Below are positions 6,868 through 14,322 of a stretch of 37,608 nucleotides of DNA, piece by piece. How positions within the stretch are numbered: position 1 is the stretch's first letter; the number at the start of each line of letters is the position of its first letter. Position numbers and translations under genes: made by a program. Below the pieces are notes generated by a model. That model did no database searches and was not told the origin of the DNA. It worked only from the letters and a program-made list of their open reading frames with translations. The stretch lies in NCBI GenBank assembly GCA_016284635.1, contig JAEEPF010000015.1, positions 1 to 37,608 on the forward strand. Direction: 5' to 3'. The stretch comes from Prevotella sp. GTDB lineage: Bacteria; Bacteroidota; Bacteroidia; Bacteroidales; Bacteroidaceae.

Positions 6868-9800
6868 TTACTTAATATCATACAACTTCCGTGTCAGCCG
6901 GTTGAGGTTGAACTGGTTGCCGGCATCCTCACTCTGGACACCGTCCTTCACGATGTTCAGCGTATAGTCTTCATTGTCCGACATCAGTATCTGTCCGCCC
7001 TGATCCTTGTCCCAAATGTCAGTCGTCGTCCATAAGTCCTTCTTGAACTTGTCGTTCCAGAAGGTATCGGCAAACGACATGGCGAACACTCTCCAGAAGT
7101 TACTGTTCTGGATGTAACGGTCCATATTCTGCACGAAGCGCTTCCAGTAGTAGTCCTTCGAAAGCTTCTCCTTTCCGTATTTGCTTCCTTTCAGCTTCCA
7201 CCACTTGGCATCCTTGGCGAAATGGCGCTCATCGTAGGCTATATGGATGTAATGGCCTTGCTTGTTCTCGTCGCTTGCGCTAAATTTGAGTAGGAACGTG
7301 GCCGCCATCCTACGCTTGAACTCAGTGCGCCCTTCGGTAAAGATGTCCTTGGGATGCTCGACGCTGAGGAAAGCATTGGTAGTATCGCCTGCGTCAGTTA
7401 CATATACTTTCTTCCATTCGGCAAGCAGGTTGGCCTCGTTGACGGTGGTATTGAGAATCTCAAAGACCCAGTGTGAAATTGTAGCCTCATGCACTTGTAC
7501 ATTCGCTCCCGGTACATTTGCAGGCACTACAGCTGCGGCAGGAAGGGGGGGACCGTACTTGGCATTCTGGATGTTCTTCATGAGGTCTGTTATCGTGAGG
7601 ACATGCTTGTGGAGGTTATAGATAGACTCACCATACGCACTAGCCAGCTGCTTGGTCTTGTCAATCCTTTCCTTTTTCCCTACAAACATTGTGACAGACT
7701 TCTTGAATTTATCTTCCCCCAGCAGGTCTGTAATAGACGTCGGATCCCAGTCTTGGGTCGTGTCGTACTGCCAGGCTATCTTCGCCACGTCGGGATCTTT
7801 GAGATCTATGAGACGATATTCCACCCACTTGTCCCAGGCAATCTTCGCGTTGTATGCCTTTCCCCAGAGGTCATCATACTTGTCGTAGAAGTCCTTCATG
7901 CCGTTCTGGATAAAGTCCACACAAATCATTAGGCTCTCAAAGACCTTGAAGTAGTCGTCGGGCTTTTTCTTTTTGTAGCGGTCGGCTTTCACCATGGCCT
8001 TTCCCTTTCCAGCCTCCAGGAGCATATACTTGCGACTCTTGATGAGCATGGTTCCGTCGATGGGCCGCAGGAACACCTGCGTGAGATAGCGGAAGAACTC
8101 CACGTTGACAAGGGGGATAGCCTCCTTGTAAGCCTGCTTGCCTCCTTCGGGTGCTATCTGCAAGAGGATCTCGTGGCCAAGAGCATGGAACATCGTCTTA
8201 TTCCAGTTGCTAAAGCGAGTCCATCCCCACCAGCGCTCTCCCTTGATCCACTGGTAGTCGGGGCCGCCGATACCGCCACCCAGTCCGATATTCGTACCCG
8301 ACTCTATCGTCACCTTGTTGCCGGCACTGATGTTCACGTTCTTACCCCTGATCTTAATGTCTCCGTTAGGTGCATCAATGGATATGCCCGTAAAGGCATT
8401 GAGGTTGACCTGTCCCAAGGGCGAACTGATATTGATCTTACGGCCATCGGACGACATGGAGATCTCATAGAGGCCGTATCGGTCGCCGATGTGAATGCCA
8501 CCCGTCAGGTCCTTGGCCTTCTTGGGGTGCAGGGCAGATAAGTTAAAAAAGGGTGAAACGACTGGAATGCCCAAAGTGGCGAATTTATTGATACCGCCCA
8601 CGACGGGGACGACACCATTCAGGAAATTCGAGCCGTCTTCGGGGTCGTTAAAGGCAATATGATGGCCGTTGGGCGACACCAATGCCATTGTGCCCAGTGA
8701 CTTGGTATTCAGTTTGCGGTTCATGCGTTCCCGGGGGTCGAGGGTTTCCTTCGAATAGAGCTGACCCACGACGTAGGGACGCTCCACGTTGTCGTTATCG
8801 AAGTTCACCAGCACCTCGTCGCCCATACGGGGCTCATAGAAGAAACCACCGCCTTCTGTGGCCACGGGTGTGGCGATACGGATCCACGGTGTGGCGATGC
8901 TCTCCAGTTTCTTTTTCTTGTCATCCTCGGCTTTATCTTTGGCCTTCTCTTTCGCCTTGACATCATTCTCGGCTGCCTTTTCCTGATTCTCGGATATCTT
9001 CAGGTCATCAGCCACGCTGTTGAGCTCGTTCTGCTTCTCATTAATAACGGCATCCTTCTTAGATTTATCCTCGACCTTTGCCAGTTCTGCGAGATGTGCT
9101 TTCTTGCGTGCCAGCAATTCCTTTTCCTCGGCAATCTTCGGCTCGTTTTCTTGAATTGTATCGGATTTCCTCAGAATCAGGATCTGCTTTTCTTCTTCGA
9201 GCTCTGTCAGACGGGCCTCACGGTTCTCAGTATCTGCCGGCAGATTGTCAATCTCAGATTCTTTGTCTCTGACGGCTTTACTGGCCTGACTGATGGCATT
9301 CTCCCGATTCAGGATGCTCTGTTCAAGCGTCTTGATCTCCTCTTCCAGCCCTTTTCTCCTCATTTCCCGTTCGGCATCTGACATCCTAGCCCATTTCTCC
9401 ATTTCTTCTTCCTCGATTACCAGCTGCTGGTACTCTTTCCTGAGTTGCTCCGTTCTCAATGTGAGGCGCTCCTGATTTCCCCGAGCTTCTTCTAATGCAC
9501 TCGTAGCAGCATCGAGCCGCTCCTGAATCTGGGTCCCTAACGACTGCCATGGGTAGGTGATACGCACGCGGCCCTGGTATTTCGGGTCGTTACTGGCAAC
9601 AACGAAGGCTGTCTGAGGTCCGGATTTACGGATGACGGGGACAGGCTGTACGGGCGGGATGAAGCATTCTTTCTTGTTTTCGCCCTCATACGAGGGAATG
9701 GCAAATATCTTCATCGTGCGCTGAGTGGAAGTATGCTCGGCAGGGCGGCCGTTGTAGGTCTCATAGTCGTGTTGCCACTCTCCCTCAGTGTTCTGTACTA

Positions 9801-11292
9801 TCTGAATCACCACGTAGGTTTTGTCTGATCCCGGAATGCCGATTTTCTGACCCAGCTTGACTGGATAGAAATGAGTGCTCATGTTGATGCAGATAATCTT
9901 CTGCTGCTGCATTTCCTCATGCCGGCGGATGTCTCTGTAGTAGTTCAGGCTTGTCCATCCCTTCTCGGAAAGGGTACCGAACTGCACCACCTTGTCGCCG
10001 TCGCACTGTTCGCTGTTGCCCTTCATCGGGTTGATGAAAGTGCTGTTCAGTTTCTTGTTGATTTTGTTTGCCTTAAGATTGACGAAGAAGCTCTGAATAG
10101 CTTCTGGCACACCCGACTTGACGACAGTATCGATAGCCGTCTTGCCGCCCGACTTGGTGCTTGAGGCCATGGTCTTCATGACCTTCATCACCTTGAAGAT
10201 AGCCGCCCGATGCCCGCCGTCGTACATCATCTCACGCGCCAGGTCGGTAGCCTTGTCCTTATAGAGGGGGAAGATATACTCATCCGTTGCCACTTCCGAG
10301 TTGTAGGATGTGTTTTCGGGGAAGGCATCCTTGGGATAGCTGTCGCTCTTGTCTATGGGCGTCCAGTTCATGTGCTTGGGCGCGCCGATACCCTCCTTGG
10401 CGCTGTCGCGGGCATAGACCGGAATATCGAAAGGTGCCGGGGTGACGCTCTGTACGGTCACCGACTCAAAGTCGTCGATCATGAGAGGGGTGCCGCTGTC
10501 GGGCAGGCCCAATGTCAGCTCGCCGTCCTCAAAATAGAGGAACTCGCCGCAGCGGTTGGCCGTGCGCACGAGGAAGTCGTAGAATGACTCGTTGTACTGC
10601 ACGAGGTAGGGCTGTATGAATTCCGAGGGAATCGTTGCCACCGTCTGTTTTCCATTGTCGTCGGGAACGATGAACTGCTCCTCGTATTTCAGGAATCTCA
10701 TGTCCTTGATGTTTGTCTTGACCAGGGGTGCTTTCGACTCGGGGTCTTTTCCGAATGTGAGGCTCTCTGGCTTCAGAATGCCTGAACCGAGCTTGCGGGC
10801 TACGTATGCCTTGCTGTACTGGTTGAGCGTCATGAGCTTGTCCATACTGAAGATGTTCATCCTGACAGACATCTTCACGCCGTTCACGTCGCGCTTGAGT
10901 TGGGGGTTGAGCCCGAAGACGTAGCAGTTCTCGGCAATGGTGTAGGCGCGATCGCTGTCGAAGGTGGTGTCGTCCTTCCTGTGTACGATCTCGAGTTTGG
11001 CCGTTCTTTTGAGGAGCAGGTCGCTGACCGCCTCGAAGGAGGGCGCCTGGGTCTTCTCGGTCTCTGTGCTGTCGGTCGTCTTCTGCATGAAGTCGATTTC
11101 GGCCTCGATCTCTGTGGGCTGGTAGATCTTTCTGTTGGCCTTGACGCCCAGCAGCGTGACGTAGTATGAGACTTTCTTATCCTTATCGTCGAACTGGATA
11201 CGGTTACCCTGCTCCAATATCAGATCATTGGGCTGTTTCTCTGCTATGAAATGGCCTAATGTGAGCCTATAGAAAATATGCTTGTTATCCAT
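6868..11292 (-). CDS. vgrG: VgrG-like spike protein with coiled-coil insertion and long C-terminal extension
   Basis: A 1474-aa protein, more than twice the usual length for Bacteroidetes VgrG. Residues 1 to about 545 fit the gp27-like base. The gp5/OB-fold starts at about 557 (QGRVRITYPWQSLG) and resumes at about 799 with TPWIRIATPVATEGGGFFYE and GDEVLVNFDNDNVERPYVVG, which is a standard VgrG signature. Between these two halves, residues about 587-797 form an uninterrupted charged coiled coil. Residues about 855-1003 form the beta-helical stalk (IKIRGKNVNISAGNKVTIES). Residues about 1010-1474 are an unassigned, Trp-, Lys- and Asp-rich C-terminal region that I cannot match to a known effector domain. 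Predicted role: puncturing spike of a type VI-like contractile system, with the tail as candidate effector or cargo dock. It begins 2 bp after the STAS gene, so the two are translationally linked. Confidence 0.88.
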   Translation of the reverse strand: MDNKHIFYRLTLGHFIAEKQPNDLILEQGNRIQFDDKDKKVSYYVTLLGVKANRKIYQPTEIEAEIDFMQKTTDSTETEKTQAPSFEAVSDLLLKRTAKLEIVHRKDDTTFDSDRAYTIAENCYVFGLNPQLKRDVNGVKMSVRMNIFSMDKLMTLNQYSKAYVARKLGSGILKPESLTFGKDPESKAPLVKTNIKDMRFLKYEEQFIVPDDNGKQTVATIPSEFIQPYLVQYNESFYDFLVRTANRCGEFLYFEDGELTLGLPDSGTPLMIDDFESVTVQSVTPAPFDIPVYARDSAKEGIGAPKHMNWTPIDKSDSYPKDAFPENTSYNSEVATDEYIFPLYKDKATDLAREMMYDGGHRAAIFKVMKVMKTMASSTKSGGKTAIDTVVKSGVPEAIQSFFVNLKANKINKKLNSTFINPMKGNSEQCDGDKVVQFGTLSEKGWTSLNYYRDIRRHEEMQQQKIICINMSTHFYPVKLGQKIGIPGSDKTYVVIQIVQNTEGEWQHDYETYNGRPAEHTSTQRTMKIFAIPSYEGENKKECFIPPVQPVPVIRKSGPQTAFVVASNDPKYQGRVRITYPWQSLGTQIQERLDAATSALEEARGNQERLTLRTEQLRKEYQQLVIEEEEMEKWARMSDAEREMRRKGLEEEIKTLEQSILNRENAISQASKAVRDKESEIDNLPADTENREARLTELEEEKQILILRKSDTIQENEPKIAEEKELLARKKAHLAELAKVEDKSKKDAVINEKQNELNSVADDLKISENQEKAAENDVKAKEKAKDKAEDDKKKKLESIATPWIRIATPVATEGGGFFYEPRMGDEVLVNFDNDNVERPYVVGQLYSKETLDPRERMNRKLNTKSLGTMALVSPNGHHIAFNDPEDGSNFLNGVVPVVGGINKFATLGIPVVSPFFNLSALHPKKAKDLTGGIHIGDRYGLYEISMSSDGRKINISSPLGQVNLNAFTGISIDAPNGDIKIRGKNVNISAGNKVTIESGTNIGLGGGIGGPDYQWIKGERWWGWTRFSNWNKTMFHALGHEILLQIAPEGGKQAYKEAIPLVNVEFFRYLTQVFLRPIDGTMLIKSRKYMLLEAGKGKAMVKADRYKKKKPDDYFKVFESLMICVDFIQNGMKDFYDKYDDLWGKAYNAKIAWDKWVEYRLIDLKDPDVAKIAWQYDTTQDWDPTSITDLLGEDKFKKSVTMFVGKKERIDKTKQLASAYGESIYNLHKHVLTITDLMKNIQNAKYGPPLPAAAVVPANVPGANVQVHEATISHWVFEILNTTVNEANLLAEWKKVYVTDAGDTTNAFLSVEHPKDIFTEGRTEFKRRMAATFLLKFSASDENKQGHYIHIAYDERHFAKDAKWWKLKGSKYGKEKLSKDYYWKRFVQNMDRYIQNSNFWRVFAMSFADTFWNDKFKKDLWTTTDIWDKDQGGQILMSDNEDYTLNIVKDGVQSEDAGNQFNLNRLTRKLYDIK

Positions 11293-11294
11293 AT

Positions 11295-11597
11295 TCAGAC
11301 AAATTTAAAACATTTGGTGAATCCCGTAGATTCGAAAATGGTCATTACCTCCGGGCTGACGCCTTTGATGAGGATCTGACATCCGTTGGCTTTCGTTTCC
11401 CTCAGCAAGAGTAAGAACATTCGCAGCCCGCTTGAAGCAATGTATTCAAGTTTAGTACAGTCAAGCGTAATCTCAGTGTCAGTGAGCTCATAAAGCGGTT
11501 CCAGCTGTTGGCTAACCTCTTCTACGATGTAAGAATCCATGACACCTTCAAATGTGACGAGGGCTTTCCCCTCTGACGTTTCAATTGTCGTATTCAT
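11295..11597 (-). CDS. STAS-domain anti-sigma factor antagonist
   Basis: A 100-aa single STAS domain of SpoIIAA/RsbV type. The conserved phosphoacceptor region is present as CTKLEYIASSGLRMF, with Ser55 or Ser56 as the candidate phosphorylated residue. In this family the antagonist is phosphorylated by an RsbW/SpoIIAB-type kinase and reactivated by a SpoIIE-type phosphatase. The phosphatase is the gene just upstream in the same operon, and VgrG starts 2 bp downstream. No kinase or sigma factor is present in the window, so its partner must be encoded elsewhere. Cytosolic. Function in controlling the spike system is inferred from synteny. Confidence 0.9.
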   Translation of the reverse strand: MNTTIETSEGKALVTFEGVMDSYIVEEVSQQLEPLYELTDTEITLDCTKLEYIASSGLRMFLLLLRETKANGCQILIKGVSPEVMTIFESTGFTKCFKFV

Positions 11598-11622
11598 TGT
11601 AGTAATTATTTAATTTTATAAT

Positions 11623-11654
11623 TTTTAATTCTTTAATTTTTTAATTCTTTAATT
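11623..11654. repeat. AT-rich octamer tandem repeat (YTTTAATT x4)
   Basis: Four direct copies of the octamer YTTTAATT (alternating T and C first base) fill most of the 57-bp gap between the phosphatase stop codon and the STAS start; the phosphatase stop abuts the array. More irregular AT-rich sequence continues to 11600. Copy number could vary by slippage and alter spacing between the two cistrons. Confidence 0.8.
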
Positions 11655-13223
11655 TTACAATCTCCTGATCGCCAGCATAGTCAGGTCGTCGGTCTGGGGT
11701 GCATCCTTCACATAAGCAGCGACTTCTTCGGTCAGTCTGCCGATGTATTCCGATGCATTCCCGATGCCCTCATCCAAGGCCCGCCTCAGGACTTCGTCCA
11801 CGCGCTCCTTGCCGAACAGTTTGCCATCTGGATTCGCGGCATCCGTCAATCCGTCTGTATATAATAGCAACAAGGAGTTTTCCTTCAACTTGATCTCCTG
11901 GGGACTGAAAGACATGCCCTCCATGACGCCTAAGGCCATGTTTGAATCAACCGGCATCCTTTCAATCGTTGAATGGATTATGTAAGGTGCCTCATGGCCG
12001 GCATTGCAGTATTTCAGCACACCGCTCTTCAAGTCGAGTACACCGAGGAGGAATGTACAGAACATCAGCGACTTGTTGTCGGCAGCCAGACAGTCGTTCA
12101 TGATCTCCACGATACGGTCCGGCTGGTCGAAATGGGCCGAGATACTACGGAACAGATAGTGGACTACCGTCATCATCAGTGCCGCAGGCACTCCCTTGCC
12201 GCTGACATCACCGATGCAGAAGAAGAGCCGATCGTCTCTGATGAAGAAGTCGAACAAGTCACCGCCAACCGTTTTGGCAGGTGTCAGTGATCCGTAGATA
12301 TCCACGTCATTCCGTTTCGGGAATGGCGGGAAACGGTTGGGAATCATCGACATCTGAATCTTCCGTGCCACGTTCAGTTCATTCTCCATAGCGGCTTTCT
12401 TGGCCGTTGTCTCCTCCAAGTCGCGGATGTATGTCACCAACGACTGCTGCATGGTGGCAAATGAGTCCCGCAGCGCACTGATCTCGTCCTGATACTCCAG
12501 TTCAGGCAGAGGAGCCTCGAAATTTCCTTTTGCCACTTCGTCAGAAGACTTCGTAAGGGCTACCAACGGCTTCGTGGCCTGGCGGATTTCGCGGCGGCAG
12601 ATGACCCAGACCAGAATCTGTCCTAACCCCGTAGCCGACAACAAGCTGAAAAGCAGTATGATCATCGGCGTGACCAAGGCTCTTTTCGGTACCACCATCC
12701 CCAAACACCAGCCGGTGGATGCTATAGGCGTGTAGTAAACATCCGTCCACACGTCATCGACCACCATAGGAGCGATGCCGCTCTTCATCTGCATCATATC
12801 TTGGACTGTACGTTTGCAGTCAGAATAGAAATTGTCCGACACATGGGAAAGGATATGCTCCTTCATCACCCTTTCACTGTCCGGATGTGCTACGTACATA
12901 CCGTTCTTGTCGATGATGAACGAATAGAAGTCGAGATGACTGAAGCGCCAGTCTATATCCCGCATCCCGTTCTGCTTACACTCCTCGTCAATCCGCTGCA
13001 GCTCCCTACTCAAGTTCGTCCCCTTTTCCATGCCATTGATCTCTGCGAGAATCGTTTCAGATACGACGTTCATCATACCTAAGTATCGGCCTGTGGTTTC
13101 ACCTCTCATGGCACGATAGGCAGCGATGAATATCATCGTCAGTGTGACAGCCATGATGATCAGGACTGTTACCAGAACTTTCCTGGTAAGCCTGTTGGCA
13201 AAGGATTTGGACGTCAGTTTCAT
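11655..13223 (-). CDS. Membrane sensor SpoIIE-type (PPM) Ser/Thr phosphatase
   Basis: The start is placed at ATG 13223 (522 aa), not at 13256, because the upstream ATG lies in a promoter -7 box. Domains: transmembrane helix about 14-37, an extracytoplasmic Cache-like sensor region about 38-184, transmembrane helix about 187-209, HAMP about 210-262, a helical linker with the VARKIQMSMIP motif typical of RsbU-like proteins, and a SpoIIE phosphatase domain about 305-522. Metal-binding acidic residues are visible in GGDLFDFF, CIGDVSGKGVPAALMM, YTDGLTDA and QTDDLTML. Predicted reaction: dephosphorylation of the phospho-STAS antagonist encoded next, in response to a periplasmic signal. It is the promoter-proximal gene of the operon leading to VgrG. 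The signal is unknown. Confidence 0.92.
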   Translation of the reverse strand: MKLTSKSFANRLTRKVLVTVLIIMAVTLTMIFIAAYRAMRGETTGRYLGMMNVVSETILAEINGMEKGTNLSRELQRIDEECKQNGMRDIDWRFSHLDFYSFIIDKNGMYVAHPDSERVMKEHILSHVSDNFYSDCKRTVQDMMQMKSGIAPMVVDDVWTDVYYTPIASTGWCLGMVVPKRALVTPMIILLFSLLSATGLGQILVWVICRREIRQATKPLVALTKSSDEVAKGNFEAPLPELEYQDEISALRDSFATMQQSLVTYIRDLEETTAKKAAMENELNVARKIQMSMIPNRFPPFPKRNDVDIYGSLTPAKTVGGDLFDFFIRDDRLFFCIGDVSGKGVPAALMMTVVHYLFRSISAHFDQPDRIVEIMNDCLAADNKSLMFCTFLLGVLDLKSGVLKYCNAGHEAPYIIHSTIERMPVDSNMALGVMEGMSFSPQEIKLKENSLLLLYTDGLTDAANPDGKLFGKERVDEVLRRALDEGIGNASEYIGRLTEEVAAYVKDAPQTDDLTMLAIRRL

Positions 13224-13246
13224 GTTGAGTAGTCTCTTATGGGTGC

Positions 13247-13254
13247 AAAGATAC
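13247..13254 (-). promoter_or_regulatory. Predicted -7 box for the phosphatase/STAS/VgrG operon
   Basis: On the minus strand TATCTTTG matches the Bacteroidetes -7 consensus TAnnTTTG, 23 bp before the chosen ATG at 13223. I see no good -33 TTG at the usual distance, so it may depend on an activator or an alternative sigma factor. An ATG overlapping this box argues that the longer start is not used. Confidence 0.55.
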
Positions 13255-13298
13255 ATTATTTTTTCTATATTAGTTGCTGTTGATTCGATTTTTTTTCT

Positions 13299-13306
13299 TA
13301 TTTTTG
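13299..13306 (+). promoter_or_regulatory. Predicted -7 box for the hcp-like operon
   Basis: TATTTTTG fits TAnnTTTG and ends 27 bp before the hcp-like ATG at 13334. TTG triplets at 13274 and 13280 leave gaps of 22 and 16 nt, neither ideal. The divergent promoters of the hcp-like and phosphatase operons share this 110-bp gap, so one regulator could control both. Confidence 0.5.
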
Positions 13307-13333
13307 CAGCAGAATTGCAAAATGATATAAGTT

Positions 13334-13744
13334 ATGGCATTGACAGCAGTATTAGAATTCGGCGACAACACAACGAAGCGTTACTCCAAACACTACATGG
13401 TGGCCGACTGCCGGTTCGTCATAGACCGGCCTTATAATGACTATTGTCCTGAGGGTTCCACCCGCTGCGACCGGGTTGAGCTGAGTGTGGTGGCTCCAGG
13501 TAAGGAAGACCTGTATCTGTTGGAGTGGTTCTCCGATCAGAGCTGTCGCGACGGGAGAATCGTCATCGACCTCTCTTCACCGGGCGATAACGGTACTGAC
13601 ACCCAAGAGGTCTGTTTTGAGGGTGCTGTCTGCTTTGGACTCTCTGAGATATACGATATCAATTCGTCCAAGCGCAGGCTGTTCAAACTAAGTGTTATGG
13701 CAGATAATGTCAGCATCGACGATGTTGATTTCGCCAGAGTATAA
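13334..13744 (+). CDS. tssD: Hcp/TssD-like tube protein
   Basis: A 136-aa protein that follows the pattern of Bacteroidetes TssD (Hcp) proteins: an N-terminal strand ALTAVLEFGDN, a central VELSVVAPGKEDLYLLEWF segment, then GRIVIDL, a CFEGAVCFGLSE strand and a C-terminal LFKLSVMADNVSI strand. Hcp forms hexameric rings that stack into the inner tube of the type VI apparatus and is itself secreted. Length fits the family. It is divergent from the VgrG operon and 18 bp upstream of a second Hcp-fold candidate. No signal peptide, as expected. Assignment rests on pattern and on the VgrG neighbour. Confidence 0.8.
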   Translation: MALTAVLEFGDNTTKRYSKHYMVADCRFVIDRPYNDYCPEGSTRCDRVELSVVAPGKEDLYLLEWFSDQSCRDGRIVIDLSSPGDNGTDTQEVCFEGAVCFGLSEIYDINSSKRRLFKLSVMADNVSIDDVDFARV

Positions 13745-13762
13745 GAAGTAAAGTTAAGAAAT

Positions 13763-14242
13763 ATGGAAACCATTCAATTACAAGAGCTGAAGGCGGTATT
13801 GATTCATGAGAATATCTTGGAGAACCCGCTGAATATACTGAAGGAGAACTGCCTGACGATTCAGCGTCTGGTCTACGACTGTGTCCATAACCGTAACCAT
13901 GTGGGCGAGGTGAACGGCACCACAGAGCCGGTGATTCTGAAGTTCACCGTCCGTGTTAATTCTTCCCATCATGCGAAGCAATTCTATCAAGAGTCCATCC
14001 TAAACCATTCTTTCAATTTCTCCGTGCTCTTTAATGTGCTGTGGGGGGCCGACAACCGAATGACCAGCTATGAAGACGGGTTCATCGCCGACGGCTATGT
14101 GGTACACGTGGAAGAGGATTATCACAGTGGCAAGGATAGCAGCGGCCTCGACCAGCAGATGTTGCTCAGTGTGAAGGTGCTGGTGCGTTCGGTGACCTAC
14201 TTAGGCCGTGACAGGAACCATAAGAGCGTCTTTATACAGTAA
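13763..14242 (+). CDS. Probable second Hcp-fold protein, divergent
   Basis: A 159-aa protein without signal peptide or membrane segment. The strand order resembles Hcp: ILKFTVRVNS, a short helix (HAKQFYQES), FNFSVLFNVLWG, then YEDGFIADGYVVHVEED and MLLSVKVLVRSVTYLG, which match the order of the Hcp barrel and its neighbour upstream. Direct sequence similarity is weak, so it may instead be another small tube, baseplate or accessory protein. It is the second gene of the hcp-like operon and is followed by a strong terminator. Paired Hcp proteins can carry cargo or cap the tube; inference only. Confidence 0.6.
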   Translation: METIQLQELKAVLIHENILENPLNILKENCLTIQRLVYDCVHNRNHVGEVNGTTEPVILKFTVRVNSSHHAKQFYQESILNHSFNFSVLFNVLWGADNRMTSYEDGFIADGYVVHVEEDYHSGKDSSGLDQQMLLSVKVLVRSVTYLGRDRNHKSVFIQ

Positions 14243-14268
14243 GAGTGATGGCGTGCCCGCCTGAAACT

Positions 14269-14300
14269 AAGATGGGGTTGTCGTTTGACAGCCCCATCTT
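14269..14300 (+). terminator. Strong stem-loop terminator between convergent genes
   Basis: Arms of 14 nt (AAGATGGGG... and ...CCCCATCTT) pair with a single G-U and a GTTT loop, followed on the plus strand by ATTATATA. It ends the hcp-like operon and may also serve the convergent efflux operon. Confidence 0.8.
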
Positions 14301-14322
14301 ATTATATACAAATTATGAACTT

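Noticed and set aside
8150..8220. A HALGHE segment in the VgrG tail as a metalloprotease motif
   Set aside because: It is not the HExxH order, and no third metal ligand or protease-like context is visible.
13224..13256. Longer start of the phosphatase gene at 13256
   Set aside because: The ATG there overlaps a TATCTTTG -7 box, and the ATG at 13223 gives a normal N-terminal membrane segment.
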